64,000 bases of DNA from Apostichopus parvimensis (lineage: Eukaryota; Echinodermata; Holothuroidea; Aspidochirotida; Stichopodidae). Position 1 is the first letter of the stretch; every line of letters begins with the position of its first letter. The position numbers and the translations under genes are program-made. The notes beneath the pieces are model-generated. The model had not been told where the DNA came from. It saw nothing but the letters and a program-made list of their open reading frames with translations, and ran no database searches. Location of the stretch: the NCBI GenBank assembly GCA_000934455.1, contig KN884956.1, positions 44,013-108,012 of the forward strand. Reading direction: 5' to 3'. Below, in pieces: positions 1 through 9,543 of this stretch.

Positions 1-141
1 CATTTTAGCTAAAAAATTCGGTACGCTGCGCGCCAACTCATGGTGGCGCTCCGCTTAGATAGTAACAAGACGCCCTCCCAAGGAATGGTCAAGCCCCCCC
101 CAGCGCCCCCCCACACTGAAAAAATCCTGGCTACGCCACTG
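1..141 (-). mobile_element. hAT-type miniature element, right part (cut by window start)
   Basis: Read on the minus strand, the element begins at 141 with CAGTGGCGTAGCCAGGATTT, the same terminus as the element at 27614. Inside it carries a G-rich tract and an AAGCGGAGCGCCACC block followed by GGCGCGCAGCGTACC. That block recurs at 27664-27715 and 44548-44595, so three copies of one family lie in the window. The flank cacacata (142-149) would be one target duplication, but its partner is outside the window. Assignment to hAT rests on the 8-bp duplications of the sister copies. Confidence 0.7.
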
Positions 142-438
142 CACACATATGATTTGACATGCACGGATCAATCACAGAATGTATAAATATCTGTGAGATC
201 AATCTACTCATTCCAGGTCACAGAATGTATTTCAAGGACAGCCTATTAGACTCCTATAAGAGTCTATATCAGTCCGCCCGAATGTTCGGGAAAAGTGCCA
301 AAGCAGTAGGAGAACATCTCTTTTGATATGTTATCAATCAGGATCTTTTTTTGTGTGGCTTGCATGTTGAAGAACATGAATATAGAGTACATGAATATAG
401 AGTACATGTGGTGCAAAACTTGGTTCAATTGAGTCAAT

Positions 439-522
439 TGAGGTCAATTGAGGGCGTTTAGACCACTTTAGGCCTCCCAGCTGGGAGGCCTAAAGTGGTC
501 TAAACGCCCTCAATTGACCTCA
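439..522. repeat. Perfect 84-bp palindrome (42-bp arms, no spacer)
   Basis: The 42 bases left of the 480/481 boundary are the exact reverse complement of the 42 bases to its right. The centre reads CTCCCAG|CTGGGAG. Just left of the palindrome, caattgag-like words are repeated (425-446). A spacerless perfect palindrome is unusual in assembled DNA. It could be a very young fold-back insertion, a template-switch product or an assembly artefact. Confidence 0.9.
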
Positions 523-1867
523 CGCTACCCCTAGGAGCAGCGTGCGGTTTCCTACTGAGTAAAGAGGTCTGTTTACAAGTAACGAAAACTTCAGGCTCTG
601 ATAGAAAAAAATCTACATGGTCATGATACGGAAAATTAATGATGCTTTGAACTTGTCAGCTATCCAGTGATTGGTAGTGTTTATAAGATATAAGTGAGAA
701 CTTCTTATCTTAACTACTTTTGTGATTTAGTGTGTAAGTCTATGGGGCTTTTAACAGGCGTATGCTACCAGCAGTCAGTAGCAGACGATGACCCTTCCAA
801 GTCAGTCAACGGTAATTTTTTATGACAATCCGGCACCTTGTTCAAATTTTGGATTTGCTGACTCGAGTGTTGTTCGGAATTCAAGTTTCCGTGTGTGTTG
901 CCTTTGAAGAAAAATTCATAATAGATACAGGCACAAGCGAGTTGATTTCGACATAATCAAACAAGAGCTCAATCGTGACTACGTTAGGAGTCAAGACTGG
1001 TAGGGCTATGTAGGCAGTATATACTGTAGCCTGTAGGCTAGGCCTAATTTAATTTTAGAAATTGAGGTATCACAGGTGTTTTCCCACAGTGGCGGGTGGG
1101 ATTGTGAGTTACCCCATATTGAATAAGCATACTCCAAGCTATCCTGCAATGTTACACTGGGATTAAATTTATTATGCTAATTCTGTGATGTGAAGGAGGC
1201 CGGCTTGACTTAGGCAAGAGGCGTAGTTAGGGAAAGTAACTGCAGAAACCCCCACAGCCATAAAGCATTACGTTGTACTGTAGCAAGGTAAGCAGTTGCT
1301 CGAAAGGACGCACACTTTCACAATGACATTAATTACTAATGTTACAATCTGAACATGTATAAAATCACAATCGAAGTGATTATTCGCAGGGCAGCCCGGC
1401 GAATAACGTACACAGACACCTTATTCGCAGGGCTGTAACGATTTTGAAAATAGGTTTATTATTGGCTTTCGATGACATCATTTTTAATGTGACGTCATTC
1501 ATTTGACCTCTGCACCTTGACGGCGCGCAAACCCGAAGTTCTTTCATATCTTTCAGTTTCAGGCTTTCAGAATCAGATTCACCTTCTTTGGCGGTTTTTT
1601 TATGGAGAAAGTTCCTGCTACATTTTAAATGTCATGAATTAATAGAAAAATATTGTTTTTGAACCGACTGACATAAGAAGAACTTAATTACATTTGCACA
1701 TTCAATTTACGAATCAGCCATAGGGGCCTACTGTAGGCCCTAAGTCTGTATGTTCTAACGTAGGTAGCCTAGCCTGAAATATATGTCGTAAAATGGACTG
1801 ACTAACGGTTAGCCACTGCCTAGGCATGCTAACGTTAGGTGTAGGCAGTGATTAAGAATATGAAAGG

Positions 1868-2104
1868 ATGGAACAGTTGGCCCCAAATCATGAGTTTGAA
1901 TCTTTTGCAAGTTTTCAGGTTTTTTTTCAAGAATTCTGCTCAACCAAGAACTATATTTATTGTATTGGAGACAGCAGAACAGCACCTACGCCAATGAAAA
2001 CTTGCCACAGGGTTCAAAACCCTTCAACGCTGCTAAATTGCAAAATAAAAACAGCCAATTTCACGGACATCAAATATCATATGTTAAGGGTCCCAGATTT
2101 ATGA
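1868..2104 (+). CDS. Short open frame, unproven; weak ZSWIM-like N-terminal look
   Basis: This is a 78-codon frame starting MEQLAPNHEFESF. The spacing of aromatic residues (FESFASFQVFFQEFC) loosely recalls the N-terminal domain of ZSWIM1/3-like proteins, which starts with a similar F-x-S/T-F-x-x-F pattern. There is no clear splice site, no downstream coding extension, and the frame runs into decayed repeat sequence. It could equally be a repeat-derived or chance frame. I do not claim a function. Confidence 0.2.
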   Translation: MEQLAPNHEFESFASFQVFFQEFCSTKNYIYCIGDSRTAPTPMKTCHRVQNPSTLLNCKIKTANFTDIKYHMLRVPDL

Positions 2105-2109
2105 GATGC

Positions 2110-2700
2110 AAAAAGGGCTTCTGAAAAGTCAATTTTGGGGTCCTCAATTATGCCAATCTTTATGGCCACATAATGTCAAATATAGGTTCTACTTAAGCCA
2201 TATTTGAGGGGCTTGAAAGGCCGGTTTTGCTATTTAGTCAGTTTAGGGGCCTTGAAAAAGCCAACCTTTTGGGCCCAAATACTGTAGCCTTAGCCACTTC
2301 AAAAGCTAATATTTTGAACCCCAGCAGTTCAAATTTAAAAGCTTATTTTAAGGGAGCTTATCTTGGGATTCCCTAAAAGCTGACATTGCCTGAAAGCCAA
2401 TATGGTCAAGGTGTGACACTCCCCCACACCTTACATGCAAATGAGAAGTCACTCTGCAAAAACAAAGGTGAAAATGAGGGATGACATTTTTCTATGTTGG
2501 CGGTACTAATGCTAGACTGATTCAATCTTAAGGCCCTAGGCTCCAAAAACCAATCCTAGCAGAATTAAGATAGGACTCCCAGAGGCCAATAAATTCCCCA
2601 AAATATAGAAGCTCCCAATTAAGACTCTCCAAAAGCCAGCTGGTGCCCAAAAGCAAACTCAGGTAGCCCCAAAAGTTACTGAGCCTTTTAACCCAGTCTA
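2110..2700. repeat. Decayed tandem repeat field
   Basis: A loose motif of the form GGGGCYTTGAAAAGCCAAtatTTTGGG recurs about every 30-60 bases (for example near 2115, 2205, 2250, 2297, 2380, 2530, 2625 and 2665). Copies differ by many substitutions and indels. It looks like an old minisatellite that has drifted, lying immediately upstream of a younger array. Confidence 0.45.
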
Positions 2701-2701
2701 A

Positions 2702-3060
2702 GGCTGTCCTGTGAATAAGGTGTATGTGTCTGGCTATTCACATGGCTGCCCTATGAATAAGGTGTACGTGTCCGGCTGTTCGCAGGGCTGCCCTGTGAAT
2801 AAGGTGTATGTGTCCGGCTATTCGCAGGCAGCCCTGCAAATAAGGATGCTGTGTATGTGTCTGGCTATTCACATGGCTGCCCTATGAATAAGGTGTACGT
2901 GTCCGGCTGTTCGCAGGGCTGCCCTGTGAATAAGGTGTATGTGTCCGGCTATTCGCAGGCAGCCCTGCAAATAAGGATGCTTGTGTCTGGCTATTCGCAG
3001 GGCAGCCCTGCAAATAAGGTGTCTGTGTCCAGCTGTTGGGGGGCTGCCCTGCGAATAAGC
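2702..3060. repeat. Minisatellite (~41-43 bp unit) with 131-bp higher-order period
   Basis: The units have the form GGCTGCCCTGTGAATAAGG followed by a TGTATGTGTCCGGCTATTCGCA-like block. Three variant units form a 131-bp super-unit: the word TGTATGTGTCTGGC starts at 2721 and again at 2852 with near-identical sequence between. The open frames seen here on both strands (2851-3147 plus, 2869-3087 minus) are by-products of the repeat. A related sequence in reverse orientation sits at about 1380-1437. Confidence 0.9.
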
Positions 3061-3574
3061 CCCACCAATCACAATGTATACAAGCATTTTTTTTGCATTG
3101 ATATAAGGTTAGTATTACAAATAAAATTTCGGTCCAAGGGGAATTAAAACAATTAAGCGAGCGAGTCCTTTTTCAAAGGTAGTTCCTTGTGTGGCAAAAT
3201 TGGTTCAGTGATGGTGGTGGTGAGCAACACTATATCAGAATCTAACACAGTATTTACTTCAAAAGCAGGCAAGTCCAAAGGAATATTCCAGTGTTGCTAA
3301 GCCGGCACCATGGTCTAAAAGTGTGCAGCAAGTTCAAGTCCCATTTTCTAGTTGCTGGGTATTCTGCAATTGTTCTGGTAATAGACTAGGCCTTCTTGTA
3401 CTATGGTACAATATTAATGCCACAATTGCCTTGCAATAAGCCATAGCACTACCTACAAGGTAGTGACAAGGGGTGGGTGATTTATCAATAAAACCTTTCA
3501 TTGTACACCAAGAATACTAATACAGCTTTTGATGACATATTGTGTACTTAAATATAATTTTATTTCAAAGCAAA

Positions 3575-6500
3575 ATGTCTGGCATTCTGGGTAGACTGAG
3601 GTTACTAAGGACATCTTCAGGAAGTATCTGGCCTGCACAGACTTGTCGATATCTCGCAGCAGAGAGAACCAACCATGTTTCAGTTACAATGGACCCAGAC
3701 TTTGATGGTAATTAATATTCATGCTTACAAATTACAAAGTCATTTGCATATTGCAAAGCTGTGAGTTTCAAATTGTTAAGTCAGGCATGAATGTCTGATT
3801 GTGTGTCTACTCGTTTAATAATTCTAAGTTTATGTGAGCAATAAAGCAGGAATCATGTAGCCCTTCATTGTTTAACATTTCTTTTCATCAGCAGCATTCA
3901 TGTGCTTATCGCTTACCGAAATCCCAGATCTGGCTTTTTATCTGGTTTAATCTGGCCATATCAAGCCTTTATCTGTACATCTAAAGCCAGATATAACTGG
4001 ATATAGAGTCAATCCAGATATGCAGATAAAGTTTTATCTGGCCCAGATATGGATGCAATAAAATTTAACCAGATAAAAATGTATATGGGCCATGTAAAAC
4101 TTCATTTTATATCATGTTATATCTGCCCAAAATTTTATCTGGCCAGATATAAATTCCAGATCTGGAGCAGATCTGGCCCAGATTGAAATTCCAGATCTGG
4201 ACCAGATCTGGATTTTTATATCTGGCCCCGATCTGGGATTTCGGTAGGGGAACTGGTATAGATTAATTAATATGTGAAATGTAAAAAATTAAGATGCTCC
4301 TTAGAACACTTTTTTAAGAATTTATGTTTTCAGTTTTAAGTACTTCTTACTGAATGTGTGACTATTGCAAGTGTGAAGCAAAACTTAATTAGAAACTTCA
4401 TCACAACATAGTTTACAACTTAATTTAGCAATCTTTTGCTATTAACCATTGTATAGATACTATTGCTATTTTTTTTCTTCCTTTTTTCTTTTCTTTACAA
4501 CTAATTGTATAGGATCAGTTGCAATTGCCAAATTGCAGAAGAAACCAGTCAACTCTTTATGCTCAAATCATTTGCAAGAAATCACCAAAACCATCACTGG
4601 CTTAGAGAACAATGAGAGAGTTAGAGCAATGATAATCACATCTGTGAGTATATCAAATTCTGTGTCCCAAGGACAGCTTCCTGTTATTTCATTCAACGCA
4701 AGTTCAGAAAAGACCTGACTACACTGGAATGTAACTTAAAACACTCTCCTCCACTCCCTCTCCAGCCCCGTATCCCATCTGCATGGGCCTCCCCTTCCTG
4801 TCCATTAATAAATGTTTTTAAGCAGAAGGATCCTGAGCTCAAATGTGATTGAGGTTTGAGACCTTCCAAAGTCATTACCGTGGAAATGCTTGCGTTTAAA
4901 GAGAATTTTATCTTTATCCTTTTCAGGCTTTTCCTGGCGTCTTTTGTGCAGGTTTGGACTTGATGTCAATGTACCAAAGAACTGACGATGAAATATACAC
5001 ATTCTGGCATCATTTCCAAGATATGGTTCTAAAGAACTATACTACCCCCCTTATCACTATTGCTGCCATTAATGTAAGTCAATGTATATCTGTACAGTTT
5101 CAATAATAAGTGGTGTCTAAAATACATCTTAATTTAACCCTCTCATTCATGCTAGTTCAAAATCTAGATGTATATGTGGTGATTGAACAAGAAATAATGG
5201 GAATGGTCATTGATAATAATGTAGTATTTTTCTGCTGCTGTCAAGGATGTGTATCAAATGAAACTGGTGTGTGATCCCTGATTACAGGGTACACATGTTA
5301 CCTTGGCTTTGTGAGAATCCTACATTGTAAGAGAATAGACAAGCTGAAAACATAACATAAAACGATGAAATATAAATATTTTTTTAATGTGCCATATCTT
5401 GTACATAACCTTCCAACGCATAAAAGCACAGGTAAACAACAAGAACAACCTAAATACCCAACGTAATGAACAGATAACCAACCTCAAAGTCTGAAAACCA
5501 ACAAATTTTCACCAGACAAAGACACGCTACTATGGTGACTGTGTCAAAGGTCACCATAGGGGTGAACACTAAAAATTGGTAACCTATACAGCTTGTCAAT
5601 TTCTACTACAACTACTGTTCCGACTGGTGTAACCCAAAGCAAAGAAATGGTTATAAGGAACGCTACCAATTAAAGACTGGATACCCCTGCTGGTAACACA
5701 GGACTAAGTCTTGCAATCCTGAGGACACTGGTTCCAATCCTGTTCTAAAATGAAAATGTTTCGCTTTCTTCAAATTGTATGCAATAGTAAAAAGTGGAAA
5801 AACTTAGATGTGATTGCTGTAATAAATGCTAATGCGAGCTTTCATAAAAATCTGCTGGGGTAAACAGCTTGAAGTCCTTTTGATCCTGTCGATCCTGAAG
5901 TCCTTGAAATTCTGTTGAAACGCTTCATATTGGGCACTTTAAAGTTCTGAATTGCTCTGCTTTACTAAATTCTTTTCTTGTCTTAATATTAGTTAATGTG
6001 TCAATGTGAAGCTAACCATTTTCATCAGTTTGTTGGTGTTCAATGTTTAATTAGTACAGCCATGCCTTTGTACATTTATTTTAAATGTCTCTGATATTTG
6101 TTTTTAGTCAATGTCAACTCAAACCTTTGTAAGTACTATATGTTGGAGCTTTCAAGTGTAATCCCTTAAGGCATGCGCAAGTTGCACCGACCCAACTGCA
6201 ACCCGACACGACTCTCCCCTAACAGTTTAATCTCCTGTCCATCAGTTCTTATGGGGGCCACCATTTTGAATTTCTGCAGCCGTCGTCTGATTACACGAAA
6301 CTTCCTCATTGGCCATCCATTAGAATCAGATCGCAGTTGGGTCGGTGACAGCCACAAACTGCCACAACCCAACTAAACTGTGACGCGACAGCCCCTGATG
6401 CCACAACAAATATCAAATATATGCTTGATATGCCTGTTATGCAAATTACACCGACCCGCCAGTTTTTCGCTGCGGTCAGGACGCAGTAGGGTTGGTGCAA

Positions 6501-9500
6501 TTTGTGCCTGCCTTTAGCTCATCCAGATATTCTCTGGTTGATCTTCAGAAATCTAGAGTGCTCTACTTTGGTAATTTTTTTTCTGAGAAAAACAGCCATA
6601 GCATAAGAACTAGTACGGCAGTTGCTTTGTGATTTTCTTAGTAAGCTATTTTAATTTTTCGGAACTGTTCAAGTATTTCTTCCTGTACATTCTTTAGAAA
6701 GAACATGTTGTAATCAAATGTAAATAAATTCTTAAGATTGTCAATTTGAATAACAAAGGTTGAAGAGGTATCAAAAAAGTAACATCCATTTTGGGACACC
6801 ATTAGTGTTTGCGTGTCAACTTGGTCCTGAAAATGTTGGTATAAATCTGTAATATTTCTAATGCATTGTTAACGTAATTTTCTACAGGGTCACTGTGTGG
6901 CTGGAGGATGTACCATCGCATTTGGAACCGACTATCGGGTAATGTGCGAGGATCATCTCACAGGATTAAATGAAGCTAGACTGGTGAGAAATCATTAATC
7001 AACTTAAAAAGATTCTTAGACCAAGCTGCCAAGAAATAACAAGTTGTGGAATTTTCTCTGTGATTACTGCCTTGTTTGTAACACATATACTTTCCACAAT
7101 GACACATAGTTATGTGATATTTCAGGTCTTGTGGTCCACATAAAGCAAGTGATGTATCCTTATATATAGGTATATGATATTTAAGGTCTTGTGGTCCACA
7201 TACAGCAAGTATTGTATCCTTGTATATAGTTATATGGTATTTTAGGTATTGTGGTCCACATACAGCAAGTGGTGTATCCTTATATATAGTTACATGATAT
7301 TTAAGGCCATGTGGTCCACATACAGCAAGTGATGCATCCTTATATATAGTTATATGCTATTTAAGGTCTTGTGGTCCATGTACAGCAAGTATTGTATCCT
7401 TATATATAGTTATATAATATTTAAGGTCTTGTGGTCCACATACAGCAAGTATTGTATGCTTATATATAGTTATATGGTATTTAAGGTATTGTGGTCCACA
7501 TACAGCAAGTGGTGTATCCTTATATATATGGTATTTAAGGTATTGTGGTCCACATACAGCAAGTGATGTATCCTTATAGTTATATGATATTTAAGGTCCT
7601 GTGGTCCACATAAGGCAAGTGATGTATCCTTATAGTTATATGATATTTAAGGCCCTGTGGTCCACATACAGCAAATTATGTATCCTTACAGATAGTTACA
7701 TGATATTTAAGGTATTGTGGTCCACATACAGCATGTATTGTATCCTTATAGTTACATGATATGTAAGGTATGTGGTCCACATACAGCAAGTAATGTATCC
7801 TTATATATAGTTCACATCCATCATCATTGTGGGATGCATATACATATTATCTCATTGATTGACATTCAGAGGCTCAGAGCTAATGTTATCTTTTTAAATA
7901 GGACAGTTTACTGTGCAATACGTTGTGTAACGTAAACATTCTTTGTTTTCAGGGCTTACCCATCCCATTTTATTTGAAGAACATGACACAGAATTTAATG
8001 GGCAAGAGACAAGCAGAGAAGATGTTTCTGTTAGGTATACTTACAAGAGTTTTTGCTTCTAGTGTTATGTCAAAACTGGGGCATTGATTTCAGTCCATTA
8101 ACTTTGTGGTTCAACAAATTAAGATTACAATGCAGGTTTGTACCTCGATTATAAAACAACTGTTTTGTCACCAGCTGTTAGTGTTTGCTTTGTTTAGATT
8201 TAGGTTAGATAATATTGCATTGAGGACTTAATTATGTGCAAGTCTGTATTAATGTAAAGGTTCATATAAAGCAGGGAAAAAAAAGATGTTTTGGTTTTAA
8301 AAGAGTCTGGAATCGTTGCAATAATGTATAGTTAAGACAGACCAACAAATCTTTAAAGGCATTGAAGACTCGCCCCAAACCGTGTGCCGCGCTCTGAAAA
8401 AGTGAACTTTCCGTTGCTTGCAAGTGAAGTTTTCTTCTTGTCGCTACAAAATGCAGACAGTAATGAAACGTGATACCTTGTTCTAGACCTGAGATGTCCA
8501 TCGCTGCTATGGACACTGTGTTGTGGGTATTGACCGTAGCTGCATGTATTGACTGTACACTAGTGTCTAATTACCGATGGTAGCAAGCTGTGTGTGTATT
8601 TTCTGGGATCGATGGTGGTGACTAACACTTCTGTTACACCTCATTCGAAACTAGGTCAGATTACGGGCATGAGACATTTCTTTGTGCCTGAGTCTACAAA
8701 CCCTTTAACTTTACCTTTCCAACTCCAGCACAGTTTGTCAAATCTGACAAAGCACTGAAACTTGGATTAGTTGATGAGGTTGTACCAATGGACCAAGTTC
8801 TGACAGCAGCCAAGAAGCAAGTCACCAAATTCCTAGAAATACCAGGTAACTGAATAATTTACTTTCCTGCAATAAAAGGAATGTTTATCTCCAAAAATAT
8901 GTGTGAAACATAGATGAATGTCAGACGGTTTCTCCTGTTAAGCTTTTCCACTGGTCAGTATGTTGTTGCTGTGTGAAGATACCTGTTTTACCTGCCATGT
9001 AATTTGCTAAGGGAAATAATGTCTAACTTTCCCCTCACCACTCAAAGTTATTCTATTTCTCGTTGACAATTTTCTATATATTTGTAGTATATGGTTCCAT
9101 TTCTTGCACCTAACTGAACTGAGCATCCAAATATCCTCAAAGGGAGAGAAGACCACCTTTAAATGGTTTCCTTCCTACACAGGACATATCTTAGCCCCTT
9201 TCTTAAATCCTGTGGATACCCCTTGTCCTTCCCCAACCCCCTCCCCCAGAAGACAAGTGAAACAGTGGTCAATTAGATACAATTTACATATGATATATTT
9301 TACTTAGAAGTTACTGAAAATATACCATAATACACAAAACTGTATGGATTTGTTTTCTGTCCTGTTTATCATTCAGATGTTGGACGGTCAATAGTTAAGG
9401 AAGGATTACGAAAAGCGGATATCGAAGAATTCAAAGAGAAGAGAGAAAGCGATGCTCGATTCTATGCCAGCTTAAATAGCAGCCCCAAAATCCAGGCACT

Positions 9501-9543
9501 TTTCCAGGAAAATTTAGAAAACCTCAAGAAGAAAAAGAAGTAA
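3575..9543 (+). CDS. ECI1: Enoyl-CoA delta isomerase 1, mitochondrial (7 exons, 290 aa)
   Basis: ECI1 converts 3-cis or 3-trans enoyl-CoA to 2-trans enoyl-CoA so that unsaturated fatty acids can complete mitochondrial beta-oxidation. Coding exons are 3575-3707, 4513-4643, 4927-5073, 6888-6983, 7953-8034, 8729-8845 and 9377-9543. All have GT-AG junctions and phases match, giving 290 codons plus TAA (human protein about 302). Residues 1-30 are Arg/Ser/Leu-rich with few acids, as expected for a mitochondrial presequence. The crotonase fold follows: KKPVNSL near 50, oxyanion-hole AGLDL at 96-100, GHCVAGGC at 138-145, and the catalytic Glu in LNEARL at about 166. KLGLVDEVVP comes next, and the C-terminus is a lysine run with no SKL-type peroxisomal signal, which favours ECI1 over ECI2. 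Introns 1, 3, 4 and 5 carry repeats (separate entries). Introns 2 and 6 show nothing clear. Gene identity is very secure; the transcription start is not visible. Confidence 0.96.
3916..4244. mobile_element. TA-flanked inverted-repeat element, AGATCTGG-rich (MITE)
   Basis: The left end reads CCGAAATCCCAGATCTGGC and the right end CCCCGATCTGGGATTTCGG, about 17 of 19 bases complementary. Both ends are flanked by TA (3914-3915 and 4245-4246). The interior is packed with ATCTGG/CCAGAT words on both strands, so the whole 329 bp can fold on itself. TA duplication is typical of Tc1/mariner-type elements, but no transposase remains. It lies in ECI1 intron 1. Confidence 0.75.
6169..6513. mobile_element. 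MITE with 31-bp terminal inverted repeats and TTA flanks (PIF/Harbinger-like)
   Basis: The ends are AGGCATGCGCAAGTTGCACC... and, reverse complemented, AGGCAGGCACAAATTGCACC..., matching at most positions over about 31 bp. The flanking trinucleotide TTA occurs at 6166-6168 and 6514-6516. A 3-bp TWA duplication is the hallmark of PIF/Harbinger elements. The open frames on both strands inside (6166-6500) are not genes. It lies in ECI1 intron 3. Confidence 0.75.
7108..7812. repeat. 60-bp tandem array in ECI1 intron 4 (12 units)
   Basis: The word GTGGTCCAC recurs 12 times. The first units are exactly 60 bp apart (about 7131, 7191, 7251 and so on to 7491), then shorter units follow after losses in a TATATA block. 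Each unit contains TTATATATAGTTATATGATA, a TTTAAGGTCTTGTGGTCCAC block and CAGCAAGTGATGTATCC. Low divergence suggests recent amplification. Frames such as 7354-7566 are repeat-driven. Confidence 0.95.
8357..8704. mobile_element. TTAA-flanked MITE ending 24 bp before the ECI1 exon 6 acceptor
   Basis: TTAA flanks both ends (8353-8356 and 8705-8708). The termini are inverted repeats: AGGCATTGAAGACTCGCC on the left, and AGGGTTTGTAGACTCAGG read inward from the right. A second copy is at 10777-11127. TTAA targets are used by piggyBac and Kolobok elements; the AGG ends, rather than CCY, lean towards Kolobok. The right TTAA falls inside the pyrimidine-rich tract before exon 6 (starts 8729). Confidence 0.8.

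Larger units (their letters stand above)
142..3574. other. Region upstream of ECI1, no confident gene
   Basis: This stretch holds the 84-bp palindrome, a solitary inverted copy of a minisatellite unit near 1380-1437, a weak open frame at 1868-2104, a decayed repeat field at 2110-2700 and a fresh minisatellite at 2702-3060. The ECI1 promoter should lie in the last few hundred bases, but no clear TATA box or CpG-rich core is visible there. Confidence 0.7.

Noticed and set aside
5680-5748. tRNA-like segment with GGTTCCAATCC
   Set aside because: A possible anticodon-like stem is visible but the acceptor stem does not pair and the anticodon loop has nine bases; at most a SINE relic.
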